64,000 bases of DNA from Zeimonas arvi. GTDB lineage: Bacteria; Pseudomonadota; Gammaproteobacteria; Burkholderiales; Burkholderiaceae_E. A model generated the notes under the pieces. That model searched no databases, had not been told where the DNA came from, and saw only the letters and a program-made list of their open reading frames with translations. Positions 8,877 through 20,565 of the stretch are shown piece after piece; position 1 is the stretch's first letter; each line of letters starts with the position of its first letter. The stretch covers positions 1-64,000 of the forward strand of contig NZ_VDUY01000009.1 in NCBI RefSeq assembly GCF_008039575.1, in the 5' to 3' direction. The position numbers and the translations under genes are program-made.

Positions 8877-9941
8877 ATGAAGATTGCGGTACTTCCCGGC
8901 GACGGCATCGGTCCCGAAATCACCGAGCAGGCGATGCGCGTGCTGACGGCGCTCGCCGGCGACGGCCTGTCCGTCGAGATGGAGACCGCGCCGGTGGGCG
9001 GCGCCGGCTACGACAGCGCAGGCGATCCGCTTCCCGAGGCCACGCTGCGGCTGTGCGAGCAGGCCGACGGCATCCTGTTCGGGGCGGTCGGCGGTCCCAA
9101 GTACGACACGCTGCCGCGCGCCAAGCGGCCCGAGCAGGGCCTGTTGCGCCTGCGCAAGCACTTCGACCTGTTCGCCAACCTGCGCCCGGCGATCGTCTAC
9201 CCGGAGCTCGCCCATGCCTCCACGCTGAAGGACGAGGTGGTCGCGGGTCTGGACCTCCTGATCCTGCGCGAGCTGACCGGCGACATCTACTTCGGGCAGC
9301 CGCGCGGCGTGCGCACCAACGAGAACGGCGAGCGTGAGGGCTTCGACACCATGCGCTACACCGAGGGCGAGATCCGCCGCATCGCGCGGCTGGCCTTCGA
9401 AACCGCGCGCAAGCGCCAGCGCAGGGTCTGCTCGGTCGACAAGGCCAATGTGCTGGAGACCACCCAGTTCTGGCGCGACGTGGTCACCGACGCGCACCAG
9501 GAGTTCCGCGACGTCGAGCTCACCCACATGTACGTGGACAACGCCGCGATGCAGCTGGTGCGCAACCCGAAGCAGTTCGACGTGATCGTCACCGGCAACA
9601 TGTTCGGCGACATCCTGTCCGACGAGGCCTCGATGCTGACCGGCTCGATCGGCATGCTGCCCTCGGCCTCGCTGAACGCGCGCAACTTCGGCATGTACGA
9701 GCCGATCCACGGCTCGGCGCCTGACATCGCGGGCAAGGACGTCGCGAATCCGCTGGCCACCATCCTGTCGGCGGCCATGCTGCTGCGCCACTCCCTCGGG
9801 CAGGAGGCCGCGGCCCAGCGGGTCGAGGGCGCGGTGCGCAAGGTGCTGGCCCAGGGCTTCCGTACCGCCGACATCGCCGAGCCGGGCAAGCGGACGGTCG
9901 GCACGAGGGAAATGGGCGACGCGGTGCTGGCCGCGCTCTGA
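8877..9941 (+). CDS. leuB: 3-isopropylmalate dehydrogenase
   Basis: NAD-dependent oxidative decarboxylation of 3-isopropylmalate, the third committed step of leucine synthesis. The N-terminus [15 protein letters not shown] is diagnostic. Substrate and metal residues appear in [15 protein letters not shown], the [10 protein letters not shown] motif, and [26 protein letters not shown] near residue 240. The adenosine-binding [23 protein letters not shown] loop near 280 is also present. The length is 354 residues. The start has a plausible Shine-Dalgarno, GAGGATCC. Confidence 0.97.
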   Translation: MKIAVLPGDGIGPEITEQAMRVLTALAGDGLSVEMETAPVGGAGYDSAGDPLPEATLRLCEQADGILFGAVGGPKYDTLPRAKRPEQGLLRLRKHFDLFANLRPAIVYPELAHASTLKDEVVAGLDLLILRELTGDIYFGQPRGVRTNENGEREGFDTMRYTEGEIRRIARLAFETARKRQRRVCSVDKANVLETTQFWRDVVTDAHQEFRDVELTHMYVDNAAMQLVRNPKQFDVIVTGNMFGDILSDEASMLTGSIGMLPSASLNARNFGMYEPIHGSAPDIAGKDVANPLATILSAAMLLRHSLGQEAAAQRVEGAVRKVLAQGFRTADIAEPGKRTVGTREMGDAVLAAL

Positions 9942-10025
9942 GCGCGGGCGCGAATCGAGCCGGTCGCGGGCCGGCGACAGGAAAACCGGGGCGACGCCGC
10001 ACGCGGCGCCCCCAAGGAGAAGGAC

Positions 10026-11147
10026 ATGAAGAAGGTCGGAATCGTCGGATGGCGCGGGATGGTCGGGTCCGTGCTGATGCAGCGGATGAGCGAGGAGAAG
10101 GACTTCTCGCTGGTCGAGCCGGTGTTTTTCAGCACCTCGAACGCGGGCGGCGACGCCCCGGACGTGCCCGGCGCATCGGGCGGCAAGTTGCAGGACGCGA
10201 ACTCGGTCGACGCGCTCAGGAAGATGGACGTGATCCTGACCTGCCAGGGCGGCGACTGGACGACCGAGATGTTCCCGCAACTGCGCGCGGCCGGCTGGAA
10301 CGGCTACTGGATCGATGCGGCCTCCACGCTGCGGATGAAGGACGACTCGGTGATCATCCTCGACCCGGTCAACCTGAAGGTGATCCGGGACGCGCTTGCG
10401 CAGGGCAAGAAGGACTTCATCGGCGGCAATTGCACGGTCAGCCTGATGATGATGGGCCTGAACGGCCTGTTCCGCGAAGGGCTGATCGAGTGGATCACCG
10501 CCATGACCTACCAGGCGGCCTCGGGCGCCGGCGCGCAGAACATGCGCGAGTTGCTGGCGCAGATGGGCGCGGTCCACGATTCGGTGCGCGGCCTGCTGGC
10601 CGATCCGGCCTCGGCCATCCTGGAGATCGACGGCAAGGTCGCCCAGACGATGCGCTCGTCCGCCTTCCCGACCCGGCACTTCGGGGTGCCGCTGGCGGGC
10701 AGCCTGATCCCCTGGATCGACAAGGATCTCGGCAACGGAACCTCGCGCGAAGAGTGGAAGGGCGATGCCGAGTGCAACAAGATCCTCGGCCTGCCGGCCC
10801 AGGGCGAAGGACACATCCCGATCGAGAGCCTGTGCGTGCGCGTCGGCGCGATGCGCTGCCACAGCCAGGCGCTCACGATCAAGCTCAGGAAGGACGTGCC
10901 GCTGGCCGACGTCGAAGCGCTGATCGCCGAGGCGAACGACTGGGTGAAGCTGGTGCCGAACGATCGCGAATCCAGCGTGCGCGGGCTCTCGCCCGCGGCG
11001 GTCACCGGCACGATGAGCGTGCCGGTGGGCAGGCTGCGCAAGCTGGCCATGGGCCCCGAGTACCTGAGCGCGTTCACGGTCGGCGACCAGCTGCTGTGGG
11101 GCGCGGCGGAGCCCCTGCGCCGGATGCTGCGCATCCTGCTCGACTGA
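10026..11147 (+). CDS. asd: aspartate-semialdehyde dehydrogenase
   Basis: Reduces beta-aspartyl phosphate to aspartate semialdehyde with NADPH, feeding lysine/diaminopimelate, threonine and methionine synthesis. The nucleotide-binding start [20 protein letters not shown], the catalytic cysteine in [13 protein letters not shown] near residue 138, and the active-site His region in [21 protein letters not shown] near 280 are clear. The 373 residues fit the gamma/beta-proteobacterial long form. It is preceded by an AAGGAGA ribosome-binding site. Confidence 0.97.
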   Translation: MKKVGIVGWRGMVGSVLMQRMSEEKDFSLVEPVFFSTSNAGGDAPDVPGASGGKLQDANSVDALRKMDVILTCQGGDWTTEMFPQLRAAGWNGYWIDAASTLRMKDDSVIILDPVNLKVIRDALAQGKKDFIGGNCTVSLMMMGLNGLFREGLIEWITAMTYQAASGAGAQNMRELLAQMGAVHDSVRGLLADPASAILEIDGKVAQTMRSSAFPTRHFGVPLAGSLIPWIDKDLGNGTSREEWKGDAECNKILGLPAQGEGHIPIESLCVRVGAMRCHSQALTIKLRKDVPLADVEALIAEANDWVKLVPNDRESSVRGLSPAAVTGTMSVPVGRLRKLAMGPEYLSAFTVGDQLLWGAAEPLRRMLRILLD

Positions 11148-11154
11148 ACCGACA

Positions 11155-11187
11155 GCCGCCCGTTCGCGCCGACGGGCGGCGTTGTTT
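11155..11187 (+). terminator. rho-independent-type terminator after asd
   Basis: A 9-bp perfect stem (GCCGCCCGT at 11155-11163, ACGGGCGGC at 11172-11180) with an 8-nt loop is followed by GTTGTTT. It begins 8 bp after the asd stop and precedes the fimV promoter region. Confidence 0.72.
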
Positions 11188-11202
11188 CAGTGTTGCGTGA
11201 GC

Positions 11203-11231
11203 TTGCACCGGTAAATGGCTGATGCTAGCCT
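11203..11231 (+). promoter_or_regulatory. candidate sigma-70 promoter for fimV
   Basis: TTGCAC (11203-11208), a 17-bp spacer and TAGCCT (11226-11231) form a reasonable promoter just after the asd terminator. Transcription from here would begin near 11238, downstream of the first in-frame ATG at 11222. This supports a later fimV start. Confidence 0.35.
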
Positions 11232-11263
11232 CAAAAAATCCATTGATGCGTCTGGGGACAAGC

Positions 11264-14122
11264 GTGAAATCTGAGGTCGAACGTCGGAATCTCCGGCGCA
11301 TTGCGGGCAGGCCGACCGTGTTGGCACTGGCAATGGCCGCCGCGTTGTCGGGCGGCCTGCAGTCCACGGCCATCGCGGCCGGCCTCGGGCGGCTCACCGT
11401 TCAATCGGCACTGGGCCAGCCTCTGCAGGCCGAAGTGGAGATCACGTCGGCGTCGCGCGAGGAGCTGGCCACGTTGGCGGCCCGCCTCGCATCGCCCGAT
11501 GCCTTCCGGCAGGCCGGCATGGAGTTCAATCCCGCGCTGAGCTCCCTGCGCTTCGCGGTCGACCGCCGGCCCGACGGCCGGGCTTTCGTCCGGATCACGT
11601 CCACGCAACCGATCAACGAGCCCTTCGTCGACCTGCTGGTCGAGCTGAACTGGGCCGCGGGCCGCTTCGTTCGCGAGTACACCTTCCTGCTCGATCCGCC
11701 GGAGCTGCGCATCGGCCGCGAAACGGTGGAGGGCAACACGGTGCTCGCCCAGGTCACGCCGCCCGCCGCCAGCACGGCCGCGCCGGCCCGACCCGCGCAG
11801 GCGCCGAGCCCGGCCGCCGCCCCTTCCGTGCGCGCGCCGGCGGCCAGCGCGGCGCCGGCCTCCGCCCCGGCGGCCGCCCCGGCCGCGGCCCGGCCTGCCG
11901 CGGCGCCCGGCGCTCCCGCGCCATCGGCCGGCAGCGGGGAGGCCTCGGTCGTCGTCCAGCGCGGCGAGAACCTCACCGACATCGCCCGCCGGGTGAAGCC
12001 CGCGGACATCACGGCCGAGCAGGCGATCATCGCGATCTACAACGCCAATCCGAAGGCCTTCTTCGGCACGGTGCACCAGCTCTACGCCGGCCGCACCCTG
12101 GCGATCCCCGACGCCGCGGCGATGCGCGCGGTCGATGCCGCCGATGCGCGGCGGCAGATCCGGATGCAGGCGGCCGACTTCAACGCCTACCGCCAGCGTC
12201 TTGCCGGCGAGGCCCGCAAGGTCGACGCGGCCGAGGCCGGCACCACGGCTTCGGGTGCCGTCACCGCGAAGGTCGACGCAGGCGCCGCGCCGGCGGCCAC
12301 CGGCGACCAGCTGGTGCTGTCGCGCCCCGAGTCGTCGGGCGCGGCTGCCGCGGGGGGCGCGACCGGCGCCGCCGCTGCGCAAGCCAGCGCCGAGGCGAAG
12401 GTGGCCGGCGAGGCCGCGCTGCGCGAGCAGCAGGAGCGAGTCGCGCTCCTCGAGAAGAACGTTACCGACCTGCAGAAACTGCTCGAGCTGAAGAACCAGC
12501 AGCTCGCCGAGTTGCAGAAGCAGGTCGAGGCCGCGCGGGGCGCCGCGCCGTCCGTCAGCGGGCAGGTCGCCACGCCGGCGCCGGCCGCCGCGCCGTCGGC
12601 CTCGGTGTCGGCGCCGGCCAGCGCCTCTGCGGCACCGCCTGCTCCCGCGCCTTCCGCATCGACCAGCGCCTCGGCGCCGGCCCCCACGCCCGCCGAATCC
12701 ACCGCGTCGGCACCGGCGGCTGCGCCCGCATCCGAGGGCGCCGGCAGCCAGGCGCCCGCCGCCTCGCAGTCCCCTGCCGCCACGCCGGCCGGGCCTGCTC
12801 CGGCCGCGCCTCCGGCTGCCCCTGCGCCGGCGCCGAGTTTCGTCGACGAGCTGATGCAGAGCCCGCTGCTGGTCCCGGGCCTGGCCGCCATCCTGGTCGC
12901 GCTGGGCGGCTATGGCTGGTATACGCTGCGCCGCCGTCGCAAGGCGGACAACTTCGAGGACAGCCTGATCGCCGCCGACGCGTTCACCGCGAACTCACTG
13001 TTCGGCACCACCGGCGGGCAGGCGGTCGACACCACGAGCCCGAGCGTCTTCGGGCCGAGCGCCCGCGAGACCGGTGTCGACGTGCATTCCACCGAGGTCG
13101 ATCCGATCGCCGAGGCCGAGGTCTACATCGCCTACGGCCGCGAGGCCCAGGCCGAGGAGATCCTGCGCGAGGCGCTCAAGCGCCAGCCGGACCGCCAGCC
13201 GATCCGCATGAAGCTCCTCGAGATCGCCGCAGGCCGGAAGGACGCTGCGGCATTCGGGCTGTTGGCCGGCGAGATGTACGAAATGACCGGCGGCGAGAAC
13301 GAGGAGTGGCCCAAGGTGGCCACGCTGGGCCTGTCGCTCGATCCCGCCAACTCGCTCTACAACGCGGGTGCCGGCGACCGGGCCCTCGCGGACTTCGACG
13401 CTGCCGAGGCCGACGCGATGACGGCGGAATACGAGGCGCAGGGCGCGGCCTTCGACCGGCTCGCCGAAGATGTCCGTCAGGAGGTGGGGGCGGACGAGGA
13501 TCTCGCCCTTGGCGTCGCGCCGGCGCCGGTCGCCGGCAAGCCCGACGACGAGCAGCGCGCGTTCGCCGAGACCCGCGACATGTCGGGCCGGATCGCCGAC
13601 GATTCCGAGGCGCCGCTGGACTTCGCGCTGTCGGTCGACACCTCGATCGGCCGGCCGGCCGACGATCTCGCCGATGCCGCCGCCAGGGCCGCCGACGACG
13701 GCCGCAGCGAGCTCGAGCGTGCGGTCGACGGCCGCTTCGAGCTTCCCACGCTCGATTTCGGCAGCCCGAAGGCGGCGGCCGAAGCCAGGGATTCCGCCGT
13801 CGAAGAGGCTCCGGCCTTTGCCGAGCTGGGCGACTTCCGGGTCGACCTGCCGGCGCTCGAGGAGCTCGACACCAAGGGCGCCAAGGCGGCCGCCGCCTTC
13901 GAGTCCGAGGTCAGCGCGCTGGACATCGCCGCGCTCGACGTGGTGCCGGCCGAGGGCGACTCGCCGCAATGGCAGGAGATGGCGACCAAGCTCGACCTGG
14001 CTTCGGCTTACGAAGAGATCGGCGACAAGGACGGCGCGCGCGAGCTGCTCGACGAGGTCGTGCGCGGCGGCGACGCGGAGCAGAAGCGCAAGGCGCAGGC
14101 GATGCTGGCACGCATCGGATGA
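11264..14122 (+). CDS. fimV: FimV-like polar hub protein (FimV/HubP family)
   Basis: Large inner-membrane protein linked to type IV pilus assembly, twitching and polar organisation. After a signal segment comes the FimV N-terminal domain (GLGRLTVQSALGQPLQAEVEI). A LysM peptidoglycan-binding domain (SVVVQRGENLTDIARRV...LYAGRTLAIPD) follows about 225-285. Then come an Ala/Pro-rich linker, a coiled coil (EQQERVALLEKNVTDLQKLL), a second Pro/Ala linker, one transmembrane helix near 535-555 and an acidic cytoplasmic part. The protein ends in a TPR-like FimV C-terminal domain (KLDLASAYEEIGDKDGARELL). The GTG at 11264 has a GGGGA ribosome-binding site; ATGs at 11222 and 11246 have none. The repetitive linkers make length variable in this family. 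Confidence 0.9.
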   Translation: MKSEVERRNLRRIAGRPTVLALAMAAALSGGLQSTAIAAGLGRLTVQSALGQPLQAEVEITSASREELATLAARLASPDAFRQAGMEFNPALSSLRFAVDRRPDGRAFVRITSTQPINEPFVDLLVELNWAAGRFVREYTFLLDPPELRIGRETVEGNTVLAQVTPPAASTAAPARPAQAPSPAAAPSVRAPAASAAPASAPAAAPAAARPAAAPGAPAPSAGSGEASVVVQRGENLTDIARRVKPADITAEQAIIAIYNANPKAFFGTVHQLYAGRTLAIPDAAAMRAVDAADARRQIRMQAADFNAYRQRLAGEARKVDAAEAGTTASGAVTAKVDAGAAPAATGDQLVLSRPESSGAAAAGGATGAAAAQASAEAKVAGEAALREQQERVALLEKNVTDLQKLLELKNQQLAELQKQVEAARGAAPSVSGQVATPAPAAAPSASVSAPASASAAPPAPAPSASTSASAPAPTPAESTASAPAAAPASEGAGSQAPAASQSPAATPAGPAPAAPPAAPAPAPSFVDELMQSPLLVPGLAAILVALGGYGWYTLRRRRKADNFEDSLIAADAFTANSLFGTTGGQAVDTTSPSVFGPSARETGVDVHSTEVDPIAEAEVYIAYGREAQAEEILREALKRQPDRQPIRMKLLEIAAGRKDAAAFGLLAGEMYEMTGGENEEWPKVATLGLSLDPANSLYNAGAGDRALADFDAAEADAMTAEYEAQGAAFDRLAEDVRQEVGADEDLALGVAPAPVAGKPDDEQRAFAETRDMSGRIADDSEAPLDFALSVDTSIGRPADDLADAAARAADDGRSELERAVDGRFELPTLDFGSPKAAAEARDSAVEEAPAFAELGDFRVDLPALEELDTKGAKAAAAFESEVSALDIAALDVVPAEGDSPQWQEMATKLDLASAYEEIGDKDGARELLDEVVRGGDAEQKRKAQAMLARIG

Positions 14123-14144
14123 CGCCGACGGCGGAGGCCTGCCC

Positions 14145-14948
14145 GTGGCGCGCCTCGCGCTGATCCTCGCCTACGACGGAAGCGTCTTCCAGGGCTGGCA
14201 GACCCAGCCCACCGGCAGAGGGGTCCAGGACCACCTCGAACAGGCGCTCGCCGCCATCGCCGGACACCCGGTCGCCACGATCTGCGCCGGGCGCACCGAT
14301 GCCGGCGTGCACGCGCTGCGCCAGGTCGTGCATTTCGACAGCCGGGCCGTTCGGCCCGGCAGTGCCTGGGTGCGCGGCGTCAACGCGCACCTTCCGCCGC
14401 AAGTGGCGGTGCGCGAGGCCCGCGAGGTCGACGAGGCCTTTCACGCCCGCTACGGGGCGAGCCTGCGGCGCTACCGCTACCTGATTCATCGCTCCCCGGT
14501 CAGGCACCCCTTGCTGGCGGGCCGGGCAGGGTGGATCTTCCGGCCGATCGACACCGACCGGCTGCGCGCGTCGGCGTCCACGCTCGTCGGCGAGCACGAT
14601 TTCTCCGCCTTTCGCTCGTCGGAATGCCAGGCGGCCTCGCCGGTGCGTCGGATCGACACGATCGAGATCGCCGAGCACGGACCGCTGCTGCTGATGAGCT
14701 TCGTGGGCAATGCCTTCCTGCACCACATGATCCGCAACATCGTCGGCACGCTGCTGATGGCCGCCGACGGCAGGCGGCCGGTCGAGTGGGTCGGCGAGGT
14801 GCTGGCCTCGCGCGACCGACGCCTGGCCGCGCCCACCTTCGCGCCGGACGGCCTGTACCTCGACGGCGCCCGCTACGATTCCCGCTTCGGCGTGGATGCC
14901 TGGGGCCCGGACGAGGGCCTGGACGGCATGCTGGCGGCCTTGCGATGA
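14145..14948 (+). CDS. truA: tRNA pseudouridine(38-40) synthase
   Basis: Modifies U38-U40 in the anticodon stem of many tRNAs. The N-terminus LALILAYDGSVFQGWQTQP, the catalytic aspartate motif GRTDAGVHA near residue 51, the RYRYLI segment and the late FLHHMIRNIVGTLL motif are all TruA signatures. The frame opens at GTG 14145, giving 267 residues. It lies 22 bp after fimV and 16 bp before trpF, a standard Burkholderiales arrangement. Confidence 0.96.
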   Translation: MARLALILAYDGSVFQGWQTQPTGRGVQDHLEQALAAIAGHPVATICAGRTDAGVHALRQVVHFDSRAVRPGSAWVRGVNAHLPPQVAVREAREVDEAFHARYGASLRRYRYLIHRSPVRHPLLAGRAGWIFRPIDTDRLRASASTLVGEHDFSAFRSSECQAASPVRRIDTIEIAEHGPLLLMSFVGNAFLHHMIRNIVGTLLMAADGRRPVEWVGEVLASRDRRLAAPTFAPDGLYLDGARYDSRFGVDAWGPDEGLDGMLAALR

Positions 14949-14964
14949 AATCCAGGATCCTGCG

Positions 14965-15621
14965 ATGAGAACCCGGATCAAGTTCTGCGGCTTCACCGAT
15001 GCGGGCGACCTGCGCGATGCGGCAGCGCTCGGCATCGACGCGGCCGGTTTCGTCTTCTATGCGAAGAGCCCGCGCCACCTCGACACGGACGCAGCCGCGG
15101 CGCTGCGCCGCGTCCTGCCCTCGTGGGTGTCGGCGGTCGGCCTCTTCGTCAACGCGGAGCCCGCCGAGGTGCGGCGCATCGCGAGCCACGTCGGGCTCGA
15201 CGTGATCCAGTTCCACGGCGACGAATCGCCCGAGCGATGCCTGGCGTCGGTGCCCGATGGCCTTGCCTGGTGGCGGGCCGTTCGAATGCGCTCGGCGGGC
15301 GTTTTGCTAGAATCCTTCGATCGTTTCGGCCAGGCCGAAGCCTTGCTTCTCGATTCGTTCAGCCATGGGTACGGCGGCAGTGGCACCGGTTTCGACTGGT
15401 CCTGGATTCCGGCGGTTCGGCCGCTGCCGGTCGTCCTGTCGGGCGGCCTGACCCCCGACAACGTCGCCGACGCGATCGCGGCGGTCCGCCCCTCGGCGGT
15501 CGACGTCTCGAGCGGCATCCAGTCCGACGATCCGCGCCGCAAGGCACTTGCGCGGATGGAGCGGTTCGTGGCCGAAGTGCTGCGCGCCGACGCAAAGCTG
15601 TGCCAGACATCGACTCGATGA
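14965..15621 (+). CDS. trpF: phosphoribosylanthranilate isomerase
   Basis: TIM-barrel enzyme that converts N-(5-phosphoribosyl)anthranilate to CdRP in tryptophan synthesis. The catalytic Cys lies in [14 protein letters not shown], where most family members read KICGIT. The catalytic Asp lies in [19 protein letters not shown], and the phosphate loop is [11 protein letters not shown]...VDVSSGIQ. The length is 218 residues. Its stop overlaps the trpB start (ATGA), so the two are translationally coupled. trpE, trpG, trpD and trpC are not in this window, which is usual for this order. Confidence 0.96.
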   Translation: MRTRIKFCGFTDAGDLRDAAALGIDAAGFVFYAKSPRHLDTDAAAALRRVLPSWVSAVGLFVNAEPAEVRRIASHVGLDVIQFHGDESPERCLASVPDGLAWWRAVRMRSAGVLLESFDRFGQAEALLLDSFSHGYGGSGTGFDWSWIPAVRPLPVVLSGGLTPDNVADAIAAVRPSAVDVSSGIQSDDPRRKALARMERFVAEVLRADAKLCQTSTR

Positions 15622-16817
15622 AGCCTTACGATTTTCCGGATTCCCGGGGCCACTTCGGCCCGTATGGCGGCGTGTTCGTCGCCGAGACCCTGGTGCACGC
15701 GCTCGACGAACTGCGCGAGGCCTACGAACGCTACCGCGCGGACCCCGAGTTCGTTGCCGAGTTCAAGGACGAGCTCGAGCACTTCGTGGGCCGTCCCACC
15801 CCGATCTACCACGCCAGGCGCTGGTCGCAGATGCTGGGCGGGGCGCAGATCTACTTCAAGCGCGAGGACCTGAACCACACCGGCGCGCACAAGGTCAACA
15901 ACACGATCGGCCAGGCGCTGCTCGCAAAGCGCATGGGCAAGCCGCGGGTGATCGCCGAAACCGGCGCCGGCCAGCACGGTGTGGCCACCGCCACCGTTGC
16001 GGCGCGTTTCGGCATGAAGTGCGTGGTCTACATGGGGTCGGAAGACGTCGTCCGGCAGGCCCAGAACGTGTACCGGATGAAGCTGCTCGGCGCCGAGGTG
16101 GTGCCGGTCGAGTCCGGCTCGCGCACGCTCAAGGATGCGCTGAACGAGGCGATGCGCGACTGGGTCACCAACGTCGAGGACACCTTCTACATCATCGGCA
16201 CGGTCGCCGGCCCGCATCCGTACCCGATGATGGTGCGCGACTTCCAGTCGGTGATCGGCGAGGAGTGCAAGAAGCAGATGCCGGTGATGGCCGGACGCCA
16301 GCCCGACTACGTGGTGGCCTGCGTCGGCGGCGGCTCGAACGCCATCGGGATCTTCCATCCCTACCTCCAGGTCCCGGGCGTGAAGCTGGTGGGGGTCGAG
16401 GCGGCGGGCGAGGGCATCGACACCGGCCGGCACGCGGCGTCGCTGACCGCCGGCACGCCGGGCGTGCTCCACGGCAACCGCACCTACCTGCTTCAGGACG
16501 CCGACGGCCAGATCATCGACACGCACTCGGTCTCCGCCGGGCTGGACTACCCGGGGGTCGGTCCCGAGCACGCCTGGCTGAAGGACTCCGGCCTGGCCGA
16601 GTACGTGCCGATCACCGACGAGGAAACGCTGAAGGCCTTCCACACCTGTTGCCGGATCGAAGGCATCATCCCGGCGCTCGAGTCGAGCCACGCGCTGGCC
16701 TATGCGGCCAAGCTGGCCCCGACGCTGCCCAAGGACAAGCTGATCCTGGTCAACCTGTCCGGGCGCGGCGACAAGGACATGCACACGGTCGCGCAACGCG
16801 CGGGAATCCAGTTCTGA
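15618..16817 (+). CDS. trpB: tryptophan synthase, beta subunit
   Basis: PLP enzyme that condenses indole with serine. The PLP lysine lies in [16 protein letters not shown] near residue 92, followed by [17 protein letters not shown]. The phosphate-binding glycine loop is [10 protein letters not shown] near 235, and the C-terminal [13 protein letters not shown] is present. The 399 residues are normal. It overlaps trpF by four bases and trpA by one base (TGATG), a tight FBA cassette that ensures stoichiometric alpha/beta synthesis. Confidence 0.98.
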   Translation: MKPYDFPDSRGHFGPYGGVFVAETLVHALDELREAYERYRADPEFVAEFKDELEHFVGRPTPIYHARRWSQMLGGAQIYFKREDLNHTGAHKVNNTIGQALLAKRMGKPRVIAETGAGQHGVATATVAARFGMKCVVYMGSEDVVRQAQNVYRMKLLGAEVVPVESGSRTLKDALNEAMRDWVTNVEDTFYIIGTVAGPHPYPMMVRDFQSVIGEECKKQMPVMAGRQPDYVVACVGGGSNAIGIFHPYLQVPGVKLVGVEAAGEGIDTGRHAASLTAGTPGVLHGNRTYLLQDADGQIIDTHSVSAGLDYPGVGPEHAWLKDSGLAEYVPITDEETLKAFHTCCRIEGIIPALESSHALAYAAKLAPTLPKDKLILVNLSGRGDKDMHTVAQRAGIQF

Positions 16818-17635
16818 TGTCACGCATCTCCGATACCTTCGCCAGGCTCGGCGCTTCCGGCCGCAAGGCGCTGATCCCCTTCGTCACCGCGGGCCATCCC
16901 CACCGCGACTGCACCCCGCAGGTGCTTCGCGAGCTGGCCCGCAATGGCGCCGACATCATCGAGCTCGGCGTGCCGTTCTCCGACCCCATGGCCGACGGCC
17001 CCGCCATCCAGCGTGCCAACGAATGCGCGCTGGCGCAGAAGGTCGGCCTGCGCGACGTGTTCGGCTGGGTGCGCGAGTTCCGCCGCGAGGACCAGCAGAC
17101 CCCGGTGGTCCTGATGGGCTATGCCAACCCGGTCGAGCGGATGGGCATCGAGACCTTCCTCGACGAGGCCGCCGCGGCTGGCGTCGACGGTCTGATCGTC
17201 GTCGACTATCCGCCGGAGGAATCGGAGTCCTTTTCGAAGGCTGCGCTCGCGCGGGGCATCGATCCGATCTTCCTGCTCGCGCCCACGTCCACCGAGTCGC
17301 GCGTCGGCCAGGTGCTGTCGCTGGCCAGCGGCTATGTCTACTACGTGTCGCTGAAGGGGATCACCGGCGGCACCCTCGATCGCGAGGACGTCCGCAGGCG
17401 GGTGGCGGCGATCAAGGCGCGTACCGCGCTGCCGATCGGCGTGGGTTTCGGCATCCGCGATGCGGAGACCGCCTGCGCGGTCGCCGAGTCGTCCGATGCG
17501 GTGATCATCGGCACCCGGCTGATCCAGGTGCTCGAGGAAGGCGACCCTGCCGGCGCGGCGCAAAGGGTCGGCGAATTCATCGGCGGCATCCGTCGCGCGC
17601 TGGACGAGCGCTTCGCGGCGGCAGCCCGGGCCTGA
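16817..17635 (+). CDS. trpA: tryptophan synthase, alpha subunit
   Basis: Cleaves indole-3-glycerol phosphate and passes indole to TrpB. The catalytic glutamate lies in [19 protein letters not shown] (Glu near residue 50) and the second acid in [11 protein letters not shown]. In that segment most family members read DLP(P/L)EE; here a Tyr replaces Leu. The phosphate site [12 protein letters not shown] and the [10 protein letters not shown] loop are intact. The length is 272 residues. Start and stop with trpB share one base. Confidence 0.97.
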   Translation: MSRISDTFARLGASGRKALIPFVTAGHPHRDCTPQVLRELARNGADIIELGVPFSDPMADGPAIQRANECALAQKVGLRDVFGWVREFRREDQQTPVVLMGYANPVERMGIETFLDEAAAAGVDGLIVVDYPPEESESFSKAALARGIDPIFLLAPTSTESRVGQVLSLASGYVYYVSLKGITGGTLDREDVRRRVAAIKARTALPIGVGFGIRDAETACAVAESSDAVIIGTRLIQVLEEGDPAGAAQRVGEFIGGIRRALDERFAAAARA

Positions 17636-17649
17636 GCGGAGCAGATCGA

Positions 17650-18518
<869 letters not shown>

Positions 18519-18522
<4 letters not shown>

Positions 18523-19829
18523 GCCGCGACCTCGCCGCCTGGCTCGCCCACATCGAGCGCCTGCACCCGTCGGCCATCGAGCTGGGGCTGGAGCGGGTGC
18601 GCGGCGTCGCGCAGCGGCTCGGCGTCGCGCTGCCCTGCGTCACGATCACCGTGGGCGGCACCAACGGCAAGGGCTCCACCTGCGCGATGCTCGAGTCCAT
18701 CCTGCTCGAGGCGGGCTACCGGGTGGGCACCTACACCTCGCCGCACCTGGTTGACTTCGCCGAGCGGGCGCGGGTGAACGGCCAGCCTGCCGACCCGGCG
18801 TTGCTCGCGGAGCAGTTCGAGGCGGTCGAGGCGGCGCGTGGCGAGGTCACGCTGACCTACTTCGAGTTCTCCACGCTGGCCATCCTGCGGCTGTTCCAGC
18901 ACGCCGGGCTCGACGTCGCGATCCTCGAGGTGGGGCTGGGCGGCCGGCTCGATGCGGTCAACATCGTCGACGCCGACTGCGCGATCGTGACCAGCATCGA
19001 CATCGATCACGCCGAGTGGCTCGGGGACACCCGCGAGGCGATCGGCTTCGAGAAGGCGCACATCTTCAGGCCTGGCCGCCCGGCGATCTGCAGCGATCCG
19101 TCGCCGCCGCGCGCGCTGGTCGAGCATGCCGAGGCGATCGGCGCCGACCTCTGGCTGTTCGGCCGCGACTTCAACCATGCCGGCGACCGGCAGCAGTGGT
19201 CCTGGGCCGGCCGCGCCAACCGGCGCAACGCGATGGCCTATCCGGCGCTGCGCGGCGCCAACCAGCTGCTGAATGCCTCCGGCGTGCTGGCCGCGCTCGA
19301 ATCCCTGCGCGATCGCCTGCCGGTGTCGCAGCAGGCAGTGCGCCAGGGTTTCGCGGTCGTCGAGCTGCCGGGGCGTTTCCAGGTCCTGCCGGGCCAGCCG
19401 TCCATCGTGCTCGACGTGGCGCACAATCCGCACGCCGTGGCGCACTTGGCGGCCAACCTCGACAACATGGGTTTCTTTCCCTACACCTGGGCGGTGTTCG
19501 GGGTCATGCGCGACAAGGACGTCGACGCGATGATCGCGGCACTGAAGGGGCGCGTCGACCACTGGCTGCTGGCCGCCTTGCCCGGCGCGCGGGCCGCGGA
19601 CCCGGAGTGGGTGGCCGGTAGGCTGCGCGAGGCCGGCGTGGCCGAGGGCACGGCCGAGGCATCGATCGGCTGCTTCCGGAGCCCGTCGGAGGCGCTTGTT
19701 GCGGCGCAGGAGCGGGCAGGGCCGAATGATAGAATCGTGGTTTTCGGTTCCTTCCTGACGGTGGCCGACGTCCTCGCGACGCGAGCAGCCGCCAACCGCA
19801 CTTCCAGGCATGGCAAAGCGCAACGGTAG
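18519..19829 (+). CDS. folC: bifunctional dihydrofolate synthase / folylpolyglutamate synthase, probable CTG start
   Basis: Adds glutamate to dihydropteroate and then to reduced folates. The Mur-ligase-type P-loop is [16 protein letters not shown] near residue 46. The [17 protein letters not shown] and [33 protein letters not shown] segments and the C-terminal DVAHNPHA motif are diagnostic. The conserved N-terminal helix ([23 protein letters not shown]) is coded immediately after accD, but that frame has no ATG, GTG or TTG before it. A CTG at 18519 overlaps the accD TGA as CTGA and gives 436 residues. The first canonical codon, GTG at 18597, would remove the conserved helix. The function is secure; the start is inferred. 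Confidence 0.93.
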
Positions 19830-20565
19830 CGAAGGCAGCGCGCTCGATCCCGCGTTGTCCCAGAAGAAGCGAGCGCGGCGCCGGCTGATCGGGGCGGCGG
19901 CCCTGGCGCTGGCGGCGGCGATCGTGCTGCCCCTGCTGCTCGATTCCGAGCCGCGCCAGCAGCCGCCCGACGTCGAAGTCGAGATCCCGTCCCGAGACAC
20001 CCCCCTTCGCCCGCCGCCGGCACCCGAAGCCGGCGCGCAGCAGTCCGGCGCCGGGGCGCCTGCGATCGTGCCGCCGCCTCCTGCCGCGCAGCCGCCGTCT
20101 TCGCCACCCTCGGCCGAGCCGCAGCGCGGTCCGGCCGAGGCGGGCGGGCAAGCCCCGGTTCGGGCGGACGCGGGGCCGGTGCCCAAGCCCGAGACCGCGC
20201 CGGCACCTGCGCCCACCAAGCCCGCCTCCCCGGCCAAGGCGCCGGCAGCGCCCGCCAAGACGACGCCCCAGCCAGGCTCCCCGAGCCCGGCAACGCCTGC
20301 GCAGCCGGCCGCGCGCGCCGCCGCCGAGACCAGCGGCAAGTTCGTGCTGCAGATCGGCGCCTACGCCAATCCGGACAGCGCGCGCAGCATGATGGAGCGC
20401 GCCCGCAAGGCCGGCGTGCGCGCCTACACCGAGCAGGTCGCCACGCAGGCCGGACCGCGCACCCGTGTCAGGGTGGGGCCGTTCAACGATCGCGAGTCGG
20501 CCGAGCGCGCGCGCGGCAAGCTGAAGCTCGTCGGCATCGATTCGTCGCTCGTGTCGCTGCCGTGA
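19810..20565 (+). CDS. dedD: SPOR-domain cell-division protein, DedD-like
   Basis: Bitopic inner-membrane protein. A short basic cytoplasmic N-terminus precedes one transmembrane helix (AAALALAAAIVLPLLL, about residues 28-45). Next comes a long Pro/Ala-rich periplasmic linker. The C-terminal SPOR domain (FVLQIGAYANPDSARSMMERARKAG ... TRVRVGPFNDRESAERARGKL) binds denuded septal peptidoglycan. The length is 251 residues. The gene start overlaps folC by 20 bp, and its stop overlaps the cvpA start (GTGA). The order folC-dedD-cvpA-purF is widespread in beta- and gammaproteobacteria. Confidence 0.9.
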   Translation: MAKRNGSEGSALDPALSQKKRARRRLIGAAALALAAAIVLPLLLDSEPRQQPPDVEVEIPSRDTPLRPPPAPEAGAQQSGAGAPAIVPPPPAAQPPSSPPSAEPQRGPAEAGGQAPVRADAGPVPKPETAPAPAPTKPASPAKAPAAPAKTTPQPGSPSPATPAQPAARAAAETSGKFVLQIGAYANPDSARSMMERARKAGVRAYTEQVATQAGPRTRVRVGPFNDRESAERARGKLKLVGIDSSLVSLP